A stretch of 64,000 nucleotides of DNA, taken from assembly GCA_945910005.1 (NCBI GenBank), contig OX246740.1:51496526-51560525 (forward strand), in the 5' to 3' direction. Below are positions 22,901 to 30,275 of the stretch, in pieces; position 1 is the stretch's first letter, and each line of letters starts with the position of its first letter. A program made the translations under genes and the position numbers. The notes beneath the pieces are model-generated. The model was not told where the DNA came from, searched no databases, and worked only from the letters and a program-made list of their open reading frames with translations. The stretch is from Isoperla grammatica. Its lineage: Eukaryota; Arthropoda; Insecta; Plecoptera; Perlodidae.

Positions 22901-25900
22901 ACTCTTGAAACTCTTGCAGCTGATAGTATCTACCAACATAAGCTATTTTAAACCCATAGCCACCAAATGTTTGCCAAGACGCTACTATTTCTCAGTGTCC
23001 AAAAAGAAACACGGAATTGATAGTTTTATATTTAATTTTAAATTAAGGTGGGTGTTACAATGCATTGCCAACCGAATATTGCTATACTTGGCACAAGACT
23101 ACCTTACACTGCTTTCGTCACAGGCGAGGCTCTCGTAGCCAACTAGCGAACCGCTGGAGACACACCCGTGCAAAAACCGATCGCTGATTGGCTACGAACC
23201 CGTCGCCTGTGACGAAAGCATGTGTAAGGTAGTCCTGGTACAACTATATTGTATGTAATGTGTACACAAAATACAAAAATATAATTTACTTTTTAAAATT
23301 AACTTCTTTTTCGAAGTGAACTTGTACGTTTATTTAGTCCAACTGGGCCTCCAAAAGTAGTCCAGTTAAAGTGCCAAGTAATTTATTTGCCAGGCAAGCC
23401 CACTTTGGTGTCTTTTTATTGGTCCTTGTCATGGTGAAAACAACTTCAACTGGACATTGAAATACCAGCCCAAACTAGTGTTGGAACAAAATTTTATACA
23501 AACAGTGTAAACTGATGGTAACTTGTCATATGGACAAATCTCAATACTTCCGTGTTGCCATATTTCACTGTAATTTTTTTTATTTATTTGTGAATTGAAT
23601 TTTTGAATTACTTACCTGACCTAAATTATCATGGAGCATATTTTATCTAATGCAAACTTGAAATTATAAATAACAATATGTTAGAACTTAGAAGGCAGAT
23701 ATGAAAATCCTACACATCTGCATTAACTGCTACTGAACAGTACACTTAGCAAACACAGCTTTGGCATCATACCTTTATAGGCATTAATACTGTTTCAGAA
23801 TGTTTGAAGCACTGGCTTGTTTCAAGGGGAACCTCCGAATGCCGGCTTCAAGAAGAACTGGACAAGGTTCCCAAATACATTGCCCAGCGGATTACCGACC
23901 TTAACCGGGAAGGAAAATCCAGTGTTGGAAAACCACCACAAAAAGACAAACCGAGGCGTCAGCTCATAGATGACTCGTTTGGTGCCTCTACGTCTCAACA
24001 CACGCCGAATTTTTCTCCAGAGACATTTTTCTCCAGAGACATGTTTTCTCCAGAGACATCCATATCCAGATGGATAACGGTGTCGCCATAGTTACAAAAA
24101 CAAACTTTTATGTTGTGTTTAGTGTTATTTTGGCATAAAATGATACATTTTCAATCGTATACGTAATTGTATCACACATATTATTTTGTTGTAACGACAC
24201 AATACAATTGAGTGTATAAATAACAAATAATTATTGATATTGTAGGCCCACTTCTTTTAGATTATTCAGTTTCACACTGTTGGCTATTCTGTTTATTAAA
24301 ATAACACTACTAGAGTCAATTGAGCCACACTTTAAATGGCTACGAAGATGTATTGATTTTTGTATTTTTAACCGTAGATAAATCCTATGCACTTACATTT
24401 TTACCGAGAAATAATATGCCATTACATAATATCATAATACCAGATACAAATATCTAAAACATTAATATTGTTTCGAACCAATAAGATAGTTCAGTGGGGT
24501 GATTTGAATGGGCAGTTGACTCGCATGAGAGACTTTAAGGAACGTAAATTCAAAGTTTCAATGTAAAAGCTATTCGAATGCTAAATAAAATGTATTAGGA
24601 TTAATGGGCATAATAGCCAATTATTATTGCAGGGTTGCCGCCAAAAATAATTTCAAATCCTTGTAATAGAGGTAAAATCTCCGCAAATAGGCCTATCCGT
24701 GAAAAGTAAGAAACCGTTAATGTTGTAGGTGTAAATGTGTTTTTTGTAGGCTAAGTTTTAGCCATCATAGCTCGAGGCTGTTTTTGTTAAGTTTAATTTA
24801 TGGCATTATACACATACTACTGGTATGTATGTATGCTCTTTATTTTTAGCAGCTATTTTACATCCTAATTATATTTATTTACCTTCTATCAACCATTCAC
24901 ATTTGAACATTCCAATATTTTTAATTTCTCTTATATTTCTAGGTACCGGTAATCAATTAAATTGTCTTCAACCAAAGTTAAAAAAAATAATCACTTATAC
25001 TATGCAGATTTTAAGTACACATTCCTGTTTCTAGCACTTCATATTGTGTGATATTGTGTGTGATATTGTGAACCATATCTGCATAACCTGATAAATTACT
25101 AGGTAAGATACCATTATACTGGACCCAAGATTACTTTACCCCTGCTTTCGTCACATCCGGGGCAGTTGTAGCCAACCAGCGAACCGCTCGAGACACACCC
25201 GCGCCAATACCGATCGCTGATTGGCTATGAACCAGTCGCCTGTGACGAAAGCATGTGTAAGGTAGTCTTGGGACAACTATACATACTTCATAAATGAAAA
25301 CCATAGATAGAAGTTGATAGTTATCTTCCACTGACAACCAATGAAGTGCATTTAGCATATTTCTAATAGGAACTGCTTTTTGCATTCAATTATACATCTC
25401 ATTGCCTTGTTTTGTACAGTTTTCATTCTATTAATAATAGATCAACTTGAATATGCCCTTGTTTTGCCTAAAAAATTATTATCCCAGAAAACTCAAAATA
25501 TATTTCAACAATTGTGTTATACTATAAGTCTTGTCAATAATGAGAGATGTTCACTTATCTCTTATCTTATGGTATCTAGATCTTTGTTCAGTTTAAATGA
25601 CTATCTATATCAACTGGTGTTTTGTTTTGTTTTTTAAGACAAGTTTGGCATTATGCTCTAAAAACGTTTTACTTTCTATGTATTATTAAGGATAGTACGT
25701 CATTTAGCTAGATTTGTATCTACATTCTACATAGCCTGTTTTTGTTTGTTATGTTTATTTTATGGTAGTGCACTATCTACGTCATTTTTATGTTATGTTC
25801 AATGAATTCTAGGTTATGGAGCATTGTTTTTATCCACATTCACTAGTCAAAAACAGCTGTTTTTGTTTGTTTTTAAGTTTATTTTATGATATTAGACTGT

Positions 25901-27912
25901 GCTTCAAAACTGATGTGATTAATGTCAATGACTAGTAAGTCATGCTGTGCTTCTAGCCTAATTTACATTTTTTTTACAGGGTGCTCTATGATATAAGTGA
26001 CAATTATTTTCTGTATCTATACAATCCATATTATCATTGGGCTTCTTATTTTTATGACTGTAAGCTCATGCATATTTGTGTTACTAGTACCTATGTATCA
26101 CAACTGATTTTTAGTACTGTTTGATGTATGACAAGTTGGTCTATCTACAACCCACATTTTTGTACCTAACTTAGTTACATTCTCTTTGAAGCCATTGTTG
26201 GTCTTACTTTAGATACTCATGTATAAACCTATAATATAAATAAATATCCGTATTTTTTAACTATAAATATGAATTATTTCACATGTACTGAGAAGACTCC
26301 TACTAACTACGGTTGGTTCCTATTAAATACGCTTGGTTCCCATTGAATACGGTTGGTTCCTATTGAATATACGGTTGGTTTCTATTGAATACAGTTGGTT
26401 ACTATTGAATACGGTTGGTTCCTGTTGAATACGATTGATTCCCATCCATTACGGTTGGTTCCTATTGAATACAGTTGGTTCCTATTGAATACGGTTGGTT
26501 CCTTTGCATTACGATTGATTCCCATTGAATACGGTTGATTCCCATCCATTACGGTTGGTTCCTATTGAATACAGTTGGTTCCTATTGAATACGGTTGGTT
26601 CCTTTGCATTACGATTGATTCCCATTGAATACGGTTGGTTCCTGTTGAATACGATTGATTCCCATCCATTACGGTTGGTTCCTATTGAATACAGTTGGTT
26701 CCTGTTGAATACGATTGATTCCCATCCATTACGGTTGGTTCCTATTGAATACGGTTGGTTCCTGTTGAATACGATTGATTCCTATTGAATACGGTTGGTT
26801 CCTGTTGAATACGGTTGGTTCCTGTTGAATACGATTGATTCCCATCCATTACGGTTGGTTCCTATTGAATACAGTTGGTTCCTATTGAATACGGTTGGTT
26901 CCTTTGCATTACGATTGATTCCCATTGAATACGGTTGGTTCCTATTTTGTACGGGCTATTCCTATTGAATACAGTTGGTTCCCATTGAATACGGACCCAG
27001 TTGGATACGGTTGATTCCCTTTGAATACGGGTTTTACTCATTCCTATTGAATACAGTTGATTCCCATTGCGTACGGATCCAGTTGAATACTATTGGTTAC
27101 GTTTCCTATCCACTCCCATTGATTACGTTGCCAGTTGGATACGTCCAAAGTGGCACTAATACTATTGGTTCCCATTAAGTTTAACATGTATTGGATTCAA
27201 ACAACATCCAATGGTATTCAACTGTAATATTTCCAATAGTATCCAACCGTATTTTTAAGCAGGGTTATCAACGCGTCAAACAGAGCGTTTTCCTAGTATT
27301 ATTACATGAAGGTTGGTGCACAATTGCCTAGAAACGGCAACTAATAACCGAACGCGAACAGGCAAACTTGCCGTTTTCGTTACCAGGATATGGGAATGGT
27401 AAGCACAATTGTGCATCATGTTGTAAGTTAACAAAGGATCCAGCTTCGTAACCGTTCCCGTTATTAGTGCCGGGCAATTGTGCATCGGCTTTTAGACCAA
27501 GGCCTAGGGCCTAGGCCCTACCTAGGCTATGAAAACACCCATCGGTAGGCCTTGATGTCGAGATATGCAAAGACCTAGGCCTAAGCCAATCATAAAACAT
27601 TGATAATTTGATAGGTTATGCTCAAGATTATTATAATCTTGGGTTAGGCTATACCCGGTAGGCCCTAGGCCTAGTTAAGCAGTGTAGCCTAGGCCTAGGT
27701 AATGCGAACTTCCAGTCGCGGTAGGTAGGCCTAATCTTCCCGTGTCCCTACAATGGTTTTCGTTTATTGTAGCCTACCTCAACAATACCCTTCACGCTAG
27801 AGTTGTTCCACACGTGCTTGCACTGAGTTTCTTGTAGTTTAATTGTTGCATTTGCAACACTTTGCACTCCGCGAAAGACCGCTTGGAAATCTTGTCCCCA
27901 GAACCGCGCCAT
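7651..27912 (-). CDS. COQ8: COQ8 atypical kinase (ADCK3/ADCK4-type), nine coding exons
   Basis: COQ8 is the UbiB/ABC1-family protein-kinase-like ATPase of the mitochondrial inner membrane, matrix side, needed for the coenzyme Q biosynthetic complex. Coding exons on the minus strand: 27,778-27,912; 14,981-15,086; 13,643-13,977; 12,868-13,218; 12,531-12,753; 11,842-11,982; 11,542-11,744; 8,717-8,869; 7,651-7,938. All junctions are GT/AG and all phases agree, giving 1,935 nt or 644 residues; human COQ8A, as I recall, is 647. Signature elements in order: an N-terminal amphipathic helix; the family-specific KxGQ motif as KIGQ at 272-275; the alanine-rich AAAS loop replacing the kinase P-loop at 333-336; the ATP-site lysine in VAMK at 354; the catalytic-loop equivalent TDPNWSNF at 483-490; and the metal-binding DFG at 503-505. 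All key residues are present, so it looks functional. Large mobile elements lie in introns 1, 2 and 7. A second copy of exon 1 lies at 30,276-30,401. Confidence 0.93.
8717..8869 (-). CDS. COQ8: COQ8 exon 8, residues 499-549, DFG motif
   Basis: Acceptor CTTTACAG|TTGACT and donor ACGAAG|GTAAGT, 51 complete codons. It begins [20 protein letters not shown], the magnesium-binding DFG region, and ends GFLTGYETK. Confidence 0.92.
9045..11440 (+). mobile_element. Non-LTR retrotransposon (LINE), 5'-truncated, in COQ8 intron 7
   Basis: The insertion lies antisense to COQ8. It keeps a long uninterrupted reverse-transcriptase frame and a 3' UTR with ATGT/ATCT tetramers (11,143-11,172), and it ends in an (AATAC)n tail near 11,415-11,438. 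The endonuclease part is missing, the usual result of 5' truncation during target-primed reverse transcription. A clear target-site duplication could not be proved; AATGTGT occurs on both sides (about 8,996 and 11,441). The element looks young because its reading frame is open. Confidence 0.9.
9048..11120 (+). CDS. LINE ORF2 fragment: reverse transcriptase (690 aa)
   Basis: The protein shows the non-LTR reverse-transcriptase blocks in order: [29 protein letters not shown]; the first catalytic aspartate in [15 protein letters not shown]; the template-grip block [15 protein letters not shown]; the catalytic FADDS box (about 10,288-10,302); then [16 protein letters not shown] and the C-terminal [10 protein letters not shown] region. 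This places it in the CR1/Jockey group of LINEs by block pattern; the exact clade is inference. The first residue is arbitrary, since the frame starts at the 5' truncation point. The apurinic-type endonuclease that normally precedes the RT is absent, so the copy cannot move by itself. No stop or frameshift interrupts the RT. Confidence 0.9.
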   Translation: MRFTHLVNIACPKQRKRVRGNPGVSSKNMDWITKGILTSKRKLKIYAKCVAKISKTSTQIYVRNYKNTYRKVIKRAKAKAVQRYISNSENKIKALWQTVNNERGSKSKIDKSITSIVHNNTLYTNPSDIANTLNEYYATVAEKVVSNDIRKTYESSVTLPSTLDHAMTLHFVSEYEVNKIISEMKNKSSFGYDEIPPFLIKDCATQLLKPLVHLINFSFIEGEFPEKLKIAKIIPIPKKGDSVEIGNFRPIALLSSFSKIFEIAFNKRITRFLESRNLISKHQHGFRGKKSTTTATANFINSVLENIDNKSKTMAVFMDLSKAFDCVNHKILIKKLECYGIRGVALKWVQSYLTNRTQYVELKQGNGHGQVQTYKSSIQTMHHGVPQGSVNGPLFFNISINDIPEKVVAGEMTLFADDSTLSMARKTIEDLEVDTYIETNNVVQQFESNCLKVNTSKTNIMVFNPGNKQSREVNIFIGEHCLEQVRVTKMLGLYIDENLSWNDHVDFIAKKISSGIFVIRQLKQYCSMDILKSAYYALVDSYINYGIVLWGNSSKNNTLKIFRLQKKAIRYILNLKPTQSCKHYFKSLEILTVPSKYIYSTLVFVREHHSETFLKNADTHQYNTRNRNNLHIPSTKLKIIDKAPIHAGKILFNYLPEDIKNDANMVTFKRKLKSYLLEKCLYTISDFKET
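11542..11744 (-). CDS. COQ8: COQ8 exon 7, residues 431-498, catalytic loop
   Basis: Acceptor TTGTAG|ACCAAC and donor AGACAG|GTAAAA. It carries [11 protein letters not shown] and [20 protein letters not shown], the catalytic-loop equivalent with Asp484 and Asn489. The following intron hosts the LINE. Confidence 0.92.
11842..11982 (-). CDS. COQ8: COQ8 exon 6, residues 384-430
   Basis: Acceptor GTTTCAG|GCTTCT and donor TTATAG|GTAAAT. It encodes [20 protein letters not shown] and the following [11 protein letters not shown], matching the conserved RREL..E.DY.REA block of COQ8. Confidence 0.9.
12531..12753 (-). CDS. COQ8: COQ8 exon 5, residues 310-384, AAAS loop
   Basis: Acceptor ACTTTTAG|AAAGTC and donor CCCGAAG|GTATTT. 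It contains [13 protein letters not shown] and [10 protein letters not shown], the nucleotide-binding loop and the beta-3 lysine of the UbiB fold. Confidence 0.92.
12868..13218 (-). CDS. COQ8: COQ8 exon 4, residues 193-309, KxGQ motif
   Basis: Acceptor TTGTTCAG|TTGAGT and donor GTTGAG|GTTTGT, 117 complete codons. It carries the glycine-rich transmembrane-like stretch [15 protein letters not shown] and the family hallmark [19 protein letters not shown]. Confidence 0.92.
13478..13639. repeat. 81-bp tandem duplication in COQ8 intron 3
   Basis: The segment GGTTATCTATCTATTTCAG...ATCTAACT starts at 13,478 and again at 13,559. The second copy ends within a few bases of the exon 3 donor. The two copies appear identical, so the duplication is very recent. 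Confidence 0.9.
13643..13977 (-). CDS. COQ8: COQ8 exon 3, residues 81-192, linker region
   Basis: Acceptor TTCAAG|GACTTC and donor CAGACA|GTGAGT. The exon encodes the low-conservation Glu/Lys/Pro-rich linker typical of COQ8 between the N-terminal helix and the UbiB core. An 81-bp tandem duplication lies in the adjacent intron, with its inner edge at the donor. Confidence 0.85.
14557..14966. mobile_element. hAT-type MITE with perfect 8-bp target duplication
   Basis: The terminal inverted repeats begin TAGGGATGAACATCGATA and, on the other strand, TAGGGATGCACACGATA. The flanks are CTATTTAT at 14,549-14,556 and CTATTTAT at 14,967-14,974, an exact 8-bp duplication as made by hAT transposases. The 410-bp interior is built of ATCGATAATCG-like inverted motifs and codes for nothing. 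It sits just inside COQ8 intron 2, directly after the donor's GTAAGG. Confidence 0.92.
14981..15086 (-). CDS. COQ8: COQ8 exon 2, residues 46-81
   Basis: Acceptor CTTTTCAG|AATGAT and donor AATG|GTAAGG. It encodes [19 protein letters not shown] and onward, a predicted helix. The split glycine codon (G|GA) is completed by exon 3. A hAT-type MITE begins directly after the GTAAGG of its donor. Confidence 0.85.
15180..15615 (+). mobile_element. LINE 3' fragment, degraded
   Basis: Translation near 15,190-15,330 resembles the C-terminal end of LINE reverse transcriptases ([17 protein letters not shown], then a frameshifted Lys-rich stretch). It is followed by a 3' UTR-like segment ending AATAAAGATTTTACTACTAC. 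Stops and frame changes show it is dead. It lies in COQ8 intron 1, antisense. Confidence 0.5.
15616..16549. other. COQ8 intron 1 sequence flanking the large element
   Basis: Contains poly-T tracts (15,840-15,858 and 15,896-15,918) and a diverged internal direct repeat: AAAGTTACACC...GTTACTACAAAATATTTTTCTG near 16,035 and again near 16,180. GAGCGAAGCGAGCG is at 15,793. No gene is seen. Confidence 0.5.
16690..17870. repeat. 135-bp tandem repeat in left subterminal arm
   Basis: The start GGGACCGTATGCAAAGGG recurs at 16,710, 16,845, 16,980, 17,115, 17,250 and 17,385, exactly 135 bp apart. It then recurs at 17,457, 17,592, 17,664 and 17,799, where spacing alternates 72 and 135. The 72-bp units lack an internal 63 bp. 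Each unit is itself built from about 20-bp motifs of the AACTGGAACCGTA type. Confidence 0.93.
17871..18525. repeat. 20-bp tandem repeat in left subterminal arm
   Basis: About 32 copies of a 20-bp unit of the form AATAGGAACCAACCGTATTC, with variants such as GGATGGGAATCAATCGTA. The copies stay strictly in register with the numbering. The unit is the ancestor-like motif of the neighbouring 135-bp repeat. Confidence 0.93.
18526..18863. other. AT-rich spacer inside the 10.7-kb element
   Basis: Non-coding AT-rich DNA between the left array and the hAT insertion. It ends with the 8-bp target copy CATACAGT at 18,856-18,863. Nothing else is recognised. Confidence 0.4.
18864..20261. mobile_element. 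hAT-superfamily element, non-autonomous, perfect 8-bp TSD
   Basis: The left end is CAGTGGTTAATTTGTAA; the right end, read on the other strand, is CAGTGCTTAATTTGTAA. Both flanks carry CATACAGT (18,856-18,863 and 20,262-20,269), an exact 8-bp target duplication. Length is 1,398 bp. The interior has a poly-C tract at 18,961-18,972 and palindromes around GGGTATACTGCGTATACCC near 20,184-20,240, but no transposase frame. It inserted into the larger 10.7-kb element, so it is younger. Confidence 0.93.
20330..20415 (-). repeat. tRNA-like sequence (SINE head)
   Basis: On the minus strand TAGCGCAAGCGTG resembles an A box and GGGTTTGATTCC a B box, spaced as in a tRNA. The acceptor stem does not pair well, so this is probably a tRNA-derived SINE head rather than a working tRNA. 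Confidence 0.4.
20723..20732 (+). promoter_or_regulatory. CRE-like site upstream of an exon-like segment
   Basis: GTGACGTCAT contains the full palindromic CRE TGACGTCA. It lies about 100 bp before a good splice donor (ATAT|GTAAGT at 20,828/20,829), so it may belong to a promoter inside the 10.7-kb element. Confidence 0.35.
20950..21128 (+). CDS. Exon-like segment with a start codon inside the 10.7-kb element
   Basis: Bounded by acceptor TTTTTGCAG at 20,949 and donor TTTCAG|GTAAGG at 21,128/21,129. An upstream non-coding exon ending at 20,828 is also possible. The only long frame starts at ATG 21,043 and runs 28 codons into the donor ([20 protein letters not shown]...), phase 2. I cannot connect it to a downstream exon with confidence and recognise no domain. 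It may be a captured host exon or part of an element-encoded gene. Confidence 0.3.
21180..21740. repeat. TAGGCC-rich segment
   Basis: Dense runs of the palindromic hexamer AGGCCT/TAGGCCTA, often as TAGGCCTAGGCC, dominate this stretch. Similar but sparser clusters occur at 27,500-27,730 and 32,160-32,660. It is a low-complexity interspersed motif with no coding content. Confidence 0.8.
21741..23082. other. Element interior with weak exon-like frames
   Basis: Two acceptor-preceded open stretches lie here, from 22,373 (frame ending at TAG 22,613, Ser/Thr-rich) and 22,919 to a donor-like TTAAG|GTGGGT near 23,046 (Lys-rich). Their phases do not join the exon-like segment at 21,128 in any way I could confirm. 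I therefore list them only as possible pieces of a spliced gene. Confidence 0.25.
23083..23248. mobile_element. Foldback MITE, copy 1
   Basis: The ends are long imperfect inverted repeats around GACTACCTTACACTGCTTTC and its complement GAAAGCATGTGTAAGGTAGTC. A nearly identical element sits at 25,115-25,281. The ends start with TATA, suggesting a TA target. About 166 bp, non-coding. Confidence 0.85.
23798..24091 (+). CDS. Terminal exon-like frame with a SAP-like helix motif
   Basis: An acceptor (CTGTTTCAG|AATG at 23,798/23,799) precedes a 97-codon frame ending at TAG 24,091: [20 protein letters not shown], then a Lys/Arg-rich and Ser/Thr-rich tail. The start resembles the LKxWLxxRG pattern of SAP-type helices often found in transposon-associated proteins, but the match is short. 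If real, it would be the last exon of a gene carried by the 10.7-kb element. Upstream exons are unproven. Confidence 0.35.
   Translation, partial: ECLKHWLVSRGTSECRLQEELDKVPKYIAQRITDLNREGKSSVGKPPQKDKPRRQLIDDSFGASTSQHTPNFSPETFFSRDMFSPETSISRWITVSP
24092..25114. other. AT-rich element interior, no gene seen
   Basis: AT-rich sequence after the terminal exon-like frame. AATACAATTG-like and TTAATTTATGG strings are present, but I see no conserved coding content or inverted repeats. Confidence 0.4.
25115..25281. mobile_element. Foldback MITE, copy 2
   Basis: Same family as 23,083-23,248: CCAAGATTACTTTACC at the left, GGTAAGGTAGTC-type complement at the right, and a conserved middle with ACCGATCGCTGATTGGCTA. 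It abuts a LINE remnant on its right. Confidence 0.85.
25282..25650 (-). mobile_element. LINE reverse-transcriptase C-terminal remnant
   Basis: Minus-strand translation gives [26 protein letters not shown] and neighbouring fragments in shifting frames. This matches the region after the RT core of LINEs (LxWLSVEDRxxxLxxxFxYK). It is frameshifted and dead. Confidence 0.55.
25651..26299. other. AT-rich spacer before the right arm, no gene seen
   Basis: Repetitive TTTTTGTTTGTTATGTTTATTTTATGG-type phrases recur at about 25,735, 25,858 and (weaker) 24,780, probably remnants of an old AT-rich repeat. No coding content was found. Confidence 0.4.
26300..27245. repeat. 20-bp tandem repeat in right subterminal arm
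   Basis: The unit TTGAATACGGTTGGTTCCTA is the reverse complement of the left-arm unit. Copies run in register from about 26,300 to 26,960 with a higher-order pattern containing CCCATCCATTACGG and CTTTGCATTACG variants, then degenerate towards the right terminus. Confidence 0.93.
27265..27777. repeat. Intron 1 flank with TAGGCC cluster
   Basis: The right flank of the large element. It contains two GCACAATTG-type inverted phrases (27,310-27,485) and a second TAGGCC/CCTAGG cluster at about 27,498-27,735 that runs up to the exon 1a donor. Confidence 0.6.
27778..27912 (-). CDS. COQ8: COQ8 coding exon 1 (copy a), residues 1-45
   Basis: Begins ATGGCGCGG ([17 protein letters not shown]) and ends ...VKGIVE at the donor GAG|GTAGGC, phase 0. 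The amphipathic, Arg-containing start fits the N-terminal helix of animal COQ8 proteins. It joins in phase 0 to exon 2 at 15,086, across a 12.7-kb intron filled by a mobile element. An open GTG-initiated extension of ten codons upstream is not needed. Confidence 0.85.
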
Positions 27913-28578
27913 TCCAAACAAAGCAGTTGGCGAGTTCGACACTCCTGAATCAGGCTGAACTCTGAATTAAATCTGACGCAACCTACGGTACTTCTCGATG
28001 TATCAAAACAACACTTCGAATTACTTCATCCTAACCTCATTTGCCAAAACGTGACAATCAGCTGTACAGTGCTCAAAGCTGATCAGCTGTTCTCCATGCT
28101 ACCAACATAACACGCAGGTTCTCTCCCAGAAACACCAACCAACACGAAAAGCGCGCGCTTATTCAAATATTGATACCGAAAAATATCTATAATAGTAATC
28201 GTTGAGTATTAACTATTAACTGCATTCGCCTCCAATTACCGATTCATTAAATTGATGTACCTAACTAAAACATTAACAATAACACATTAGATGGCAGGGG
28301 AACTGTTACCACTATGGTAACACCCTCTGTAGTGTGAGTTGTTTCTCTTACTAGATTTTGTACTCACATTCAATGTGTATTGCACCAAATAATTTATTTT
28401 AGAAAAGTCAATTACTTGTGGTTATGCTATACGGCAGATGAATTTTGTTTCTTTTCTCTCACATTTCTCACCTTCCCGGTCCCGTAACTAATTATGTACC
28501 TACTCGCGTGCAAACCATATCATGTGATTTAAAAACTTCATGTTCTTGCAAGCCAGCACAGCAATGAAACAAGTTATT
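27913..28578. promoter_or_regulatory. Region upstream of COQ8 exon 1a
   Basis: The 5' flank of the COQ8 start on the minus strand should hold the 5' UTR and promoter, though no TATA box is obvious. A palindrome GTTACCACTATGGTAAC lies near 28,297-28,313. No coding content is seen. Confidence 0.35.
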
Positions 28579-28891
28579 GGGGCTTTGCACGCAAAGCTTG
28601 ACGTAGAATGCGCCACCACCGTCCAAGCCCAAATCCATGACCTGCTGGATGGGTAAATCAGCGCGGAAAAGGTCTACTTGACCCATCCAGCAGGCTGTGA
28701 TGGCAGCATTTTGCCAAAGACATTGGAATAGAAGTAGCACCACCATAGTTCGAGCTCAAGTCCAGAGCCTCCTGGATGGGTAAATCAGCCCTTTTTTCAT
28801 GGCTAAGTTATGCGGAGATCAAGTAGACCTTGTCTGAGGGCTGGCACTACGCTGGCGCTGCGAGTGGGAGAATGTGGCAGTGCAAAGCCCC
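28579..28891. mobile_element. Foldback MITE with 3-bp ATT duplication
   Basis: Ends are GGGGCTTTGCAC and GTGCAAAGCCCC. ATT flanks both sides (28,576-28,578 and 28,892-28,894). The interior contains a second inverted pair around CTGCTGGATGGGTAAATCAG. A 3-bp duplication fits a PIF/Harbinger-like mechanism, but ATT is not the usual TWA. Confidence 0.75.
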
Positions 28892-29382
28892 ATTGAGCTG
28901 GTGGACAGGCCACAGATAAACAATAATATCATGAGAAAAAAATTGTAACCATGACACTAGGGGGCGTATTCCTGAAAGTTGTCACGGTGACATAATTCAC
29001 GTTAAGTGATAACTACGTTTGGTTAGAAAGGTTTGTTCAAAATGTTGATAAAACATCATCTTTACATTTCGTTTGTGTGTGCGTGTGCTTTACTTATGTC
29101 CTACCTCGCGTAGGAGCAACCAGCATTTCCCGTCATTTAATGAGATACACAGACTCCACTAATATCTAATTAAATTTTGTAGGCTTGTCATTGATTTTTG
29201 TCTTTGTACTACCACAGAGGTACTACTATATCAACCTGCACAACATGTAATCAATAACAATACAATTTGTGTACAACAATAATCATAATAAATATAATAA
29301 GTCAAGAATTAAGAGTGCCAAAACATCAGTGAACTTGCCCTTGCACAGAAAAGACCTCATCAATCAAATTGAGAAGTTATAG
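28892..29382. other. Interval between two MITEs, no gene seen
   Basis: AT-rich DNA with no splice-bounded exon or known repeat, apart from CGTATTCCTGAAAGTTGTCA near 28,967, a phrase typical of transposon ends. Confidence 0.35.
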
Positions 29383-30122
29383 ACTACGTATATCACGCAA
29401 GTTTAAGGCACCTAGGATGAAGGCGCCTTGGTTCCAATCGTTTGCAGAGTGTGGTATACACGTCGAATTTACCTCAAGGCGGCGGCGATCCAACTCGCTT
29501 GGGCAAGCGAGTTGGAGGTTATGCCTCTTCTAAACTAAGTGATTATCGCATGTAGTAATTACAATATCCAGTTAACTCTCAGTGTAGAAGTGATCCACCA
29601 ACGATAATCTAATTACAGGGTAGGACCCCAAGTTAAGTGATGCACTGCCTTTCAAACATGTATTACTCGTTGCGTCCTCAAGGCGATTTCCCACCAAATT
29701 CGTAGTTGAGGTTATGTTTCAACTTTCAGGTTCAATAACAGCAACTTTCGTACACTAGAGACCTTTACCTGTAGAGTTAACATTACTTTAACACCTGATA
29801 AGAAAGGTCTGCGAAGTACAATATGAAGCCATTGGGTTTGAAATATCCAAATGATGAAGCTTCTACGAGAATTTGTTTACTTTCGTGGTTACAAAAGTTA
29901 CTATTAGAGGTCGCATAATCGATATTATCGGTGCAGTGTAGAAGTGCACGACGATCATCAACCTCCAGTTAACTGCATATGATTACCACTGTCTGAGTGT
30001 AGAAGGGGCAATAAGAGCGCTTCAGATTGACGTGATATACGGAGCAGATTCCTCACTCGGCTACCGATTGAAAGCAAGGCGCCTTCATCCGAAGCGCGTT
30101 AGAATTGCGTGATATACGTAGT
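29383..30122. mobile_element. Foldback element, 740 bp
   Basis: The left end ACTACGTATATCACGCAA is matched by its reverse complement at the right end. The similarity continues imperfectly for about 75 bp on each side (GGATGAAGGCGCCTTG on both arms). No coding content, and no clear target duplication was found. It lies between the two copies of COQ8 exon 1. Confidence 0.75.
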
Positions 30123-30275
30123 TATTGTCCGCTCCTAACATTCGACAAAAGTCATTAAATTAAAATTGTCAACCTCGAAAGAAAACCTCTAGGTTTGACC
30201 CACCAACCTGCAAACTATGTCCACCAGAACCTTGTTTTGAACTCTGCTTCGCCTTATTGTAAACTTCGTCCTCAC

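Larger units (their letters stand above)
16550..27264. mobile_element. 10.7-kb element with terminal inverted repeats and subterminal arrays
   Basis: The left end reads CCCTGCTTAAAAATACGG then TTGGATACTATTGG; the right end is its exact reverse complement, ending at 27,264. Inside each end lies a long array of the same degenerate GGAACCAACCGTATTCAATA motif, on opposite strands (left 16,600-18,525, right 26,300-27,245). The whole therefore looks like one inserted DNA element in COQ8 intron 1. No transposase is recognisable, so it is non-autonomous or an undescribed type. Target-site duplication is unclear (TT on both sides at most). The interior holds a hAT insertion, a MITE pair, a LINE fragment, a TAGGCC-rich segment and exon-like pieces. 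Confidence 0.75.

Noticed and set aside
26525..26788. Repetitive 87-codon frame in the right arm
   Set aside because: Translation of the 20-bp subterminal repeat; no start context or domain.
16550..27264. Assignment to hAT, CACTA or Polinton superfamilies
   Set aside because: The termini (CCCTGC...), the lack of a clear target duplication and the absence of a transposase match none of these convincingly.
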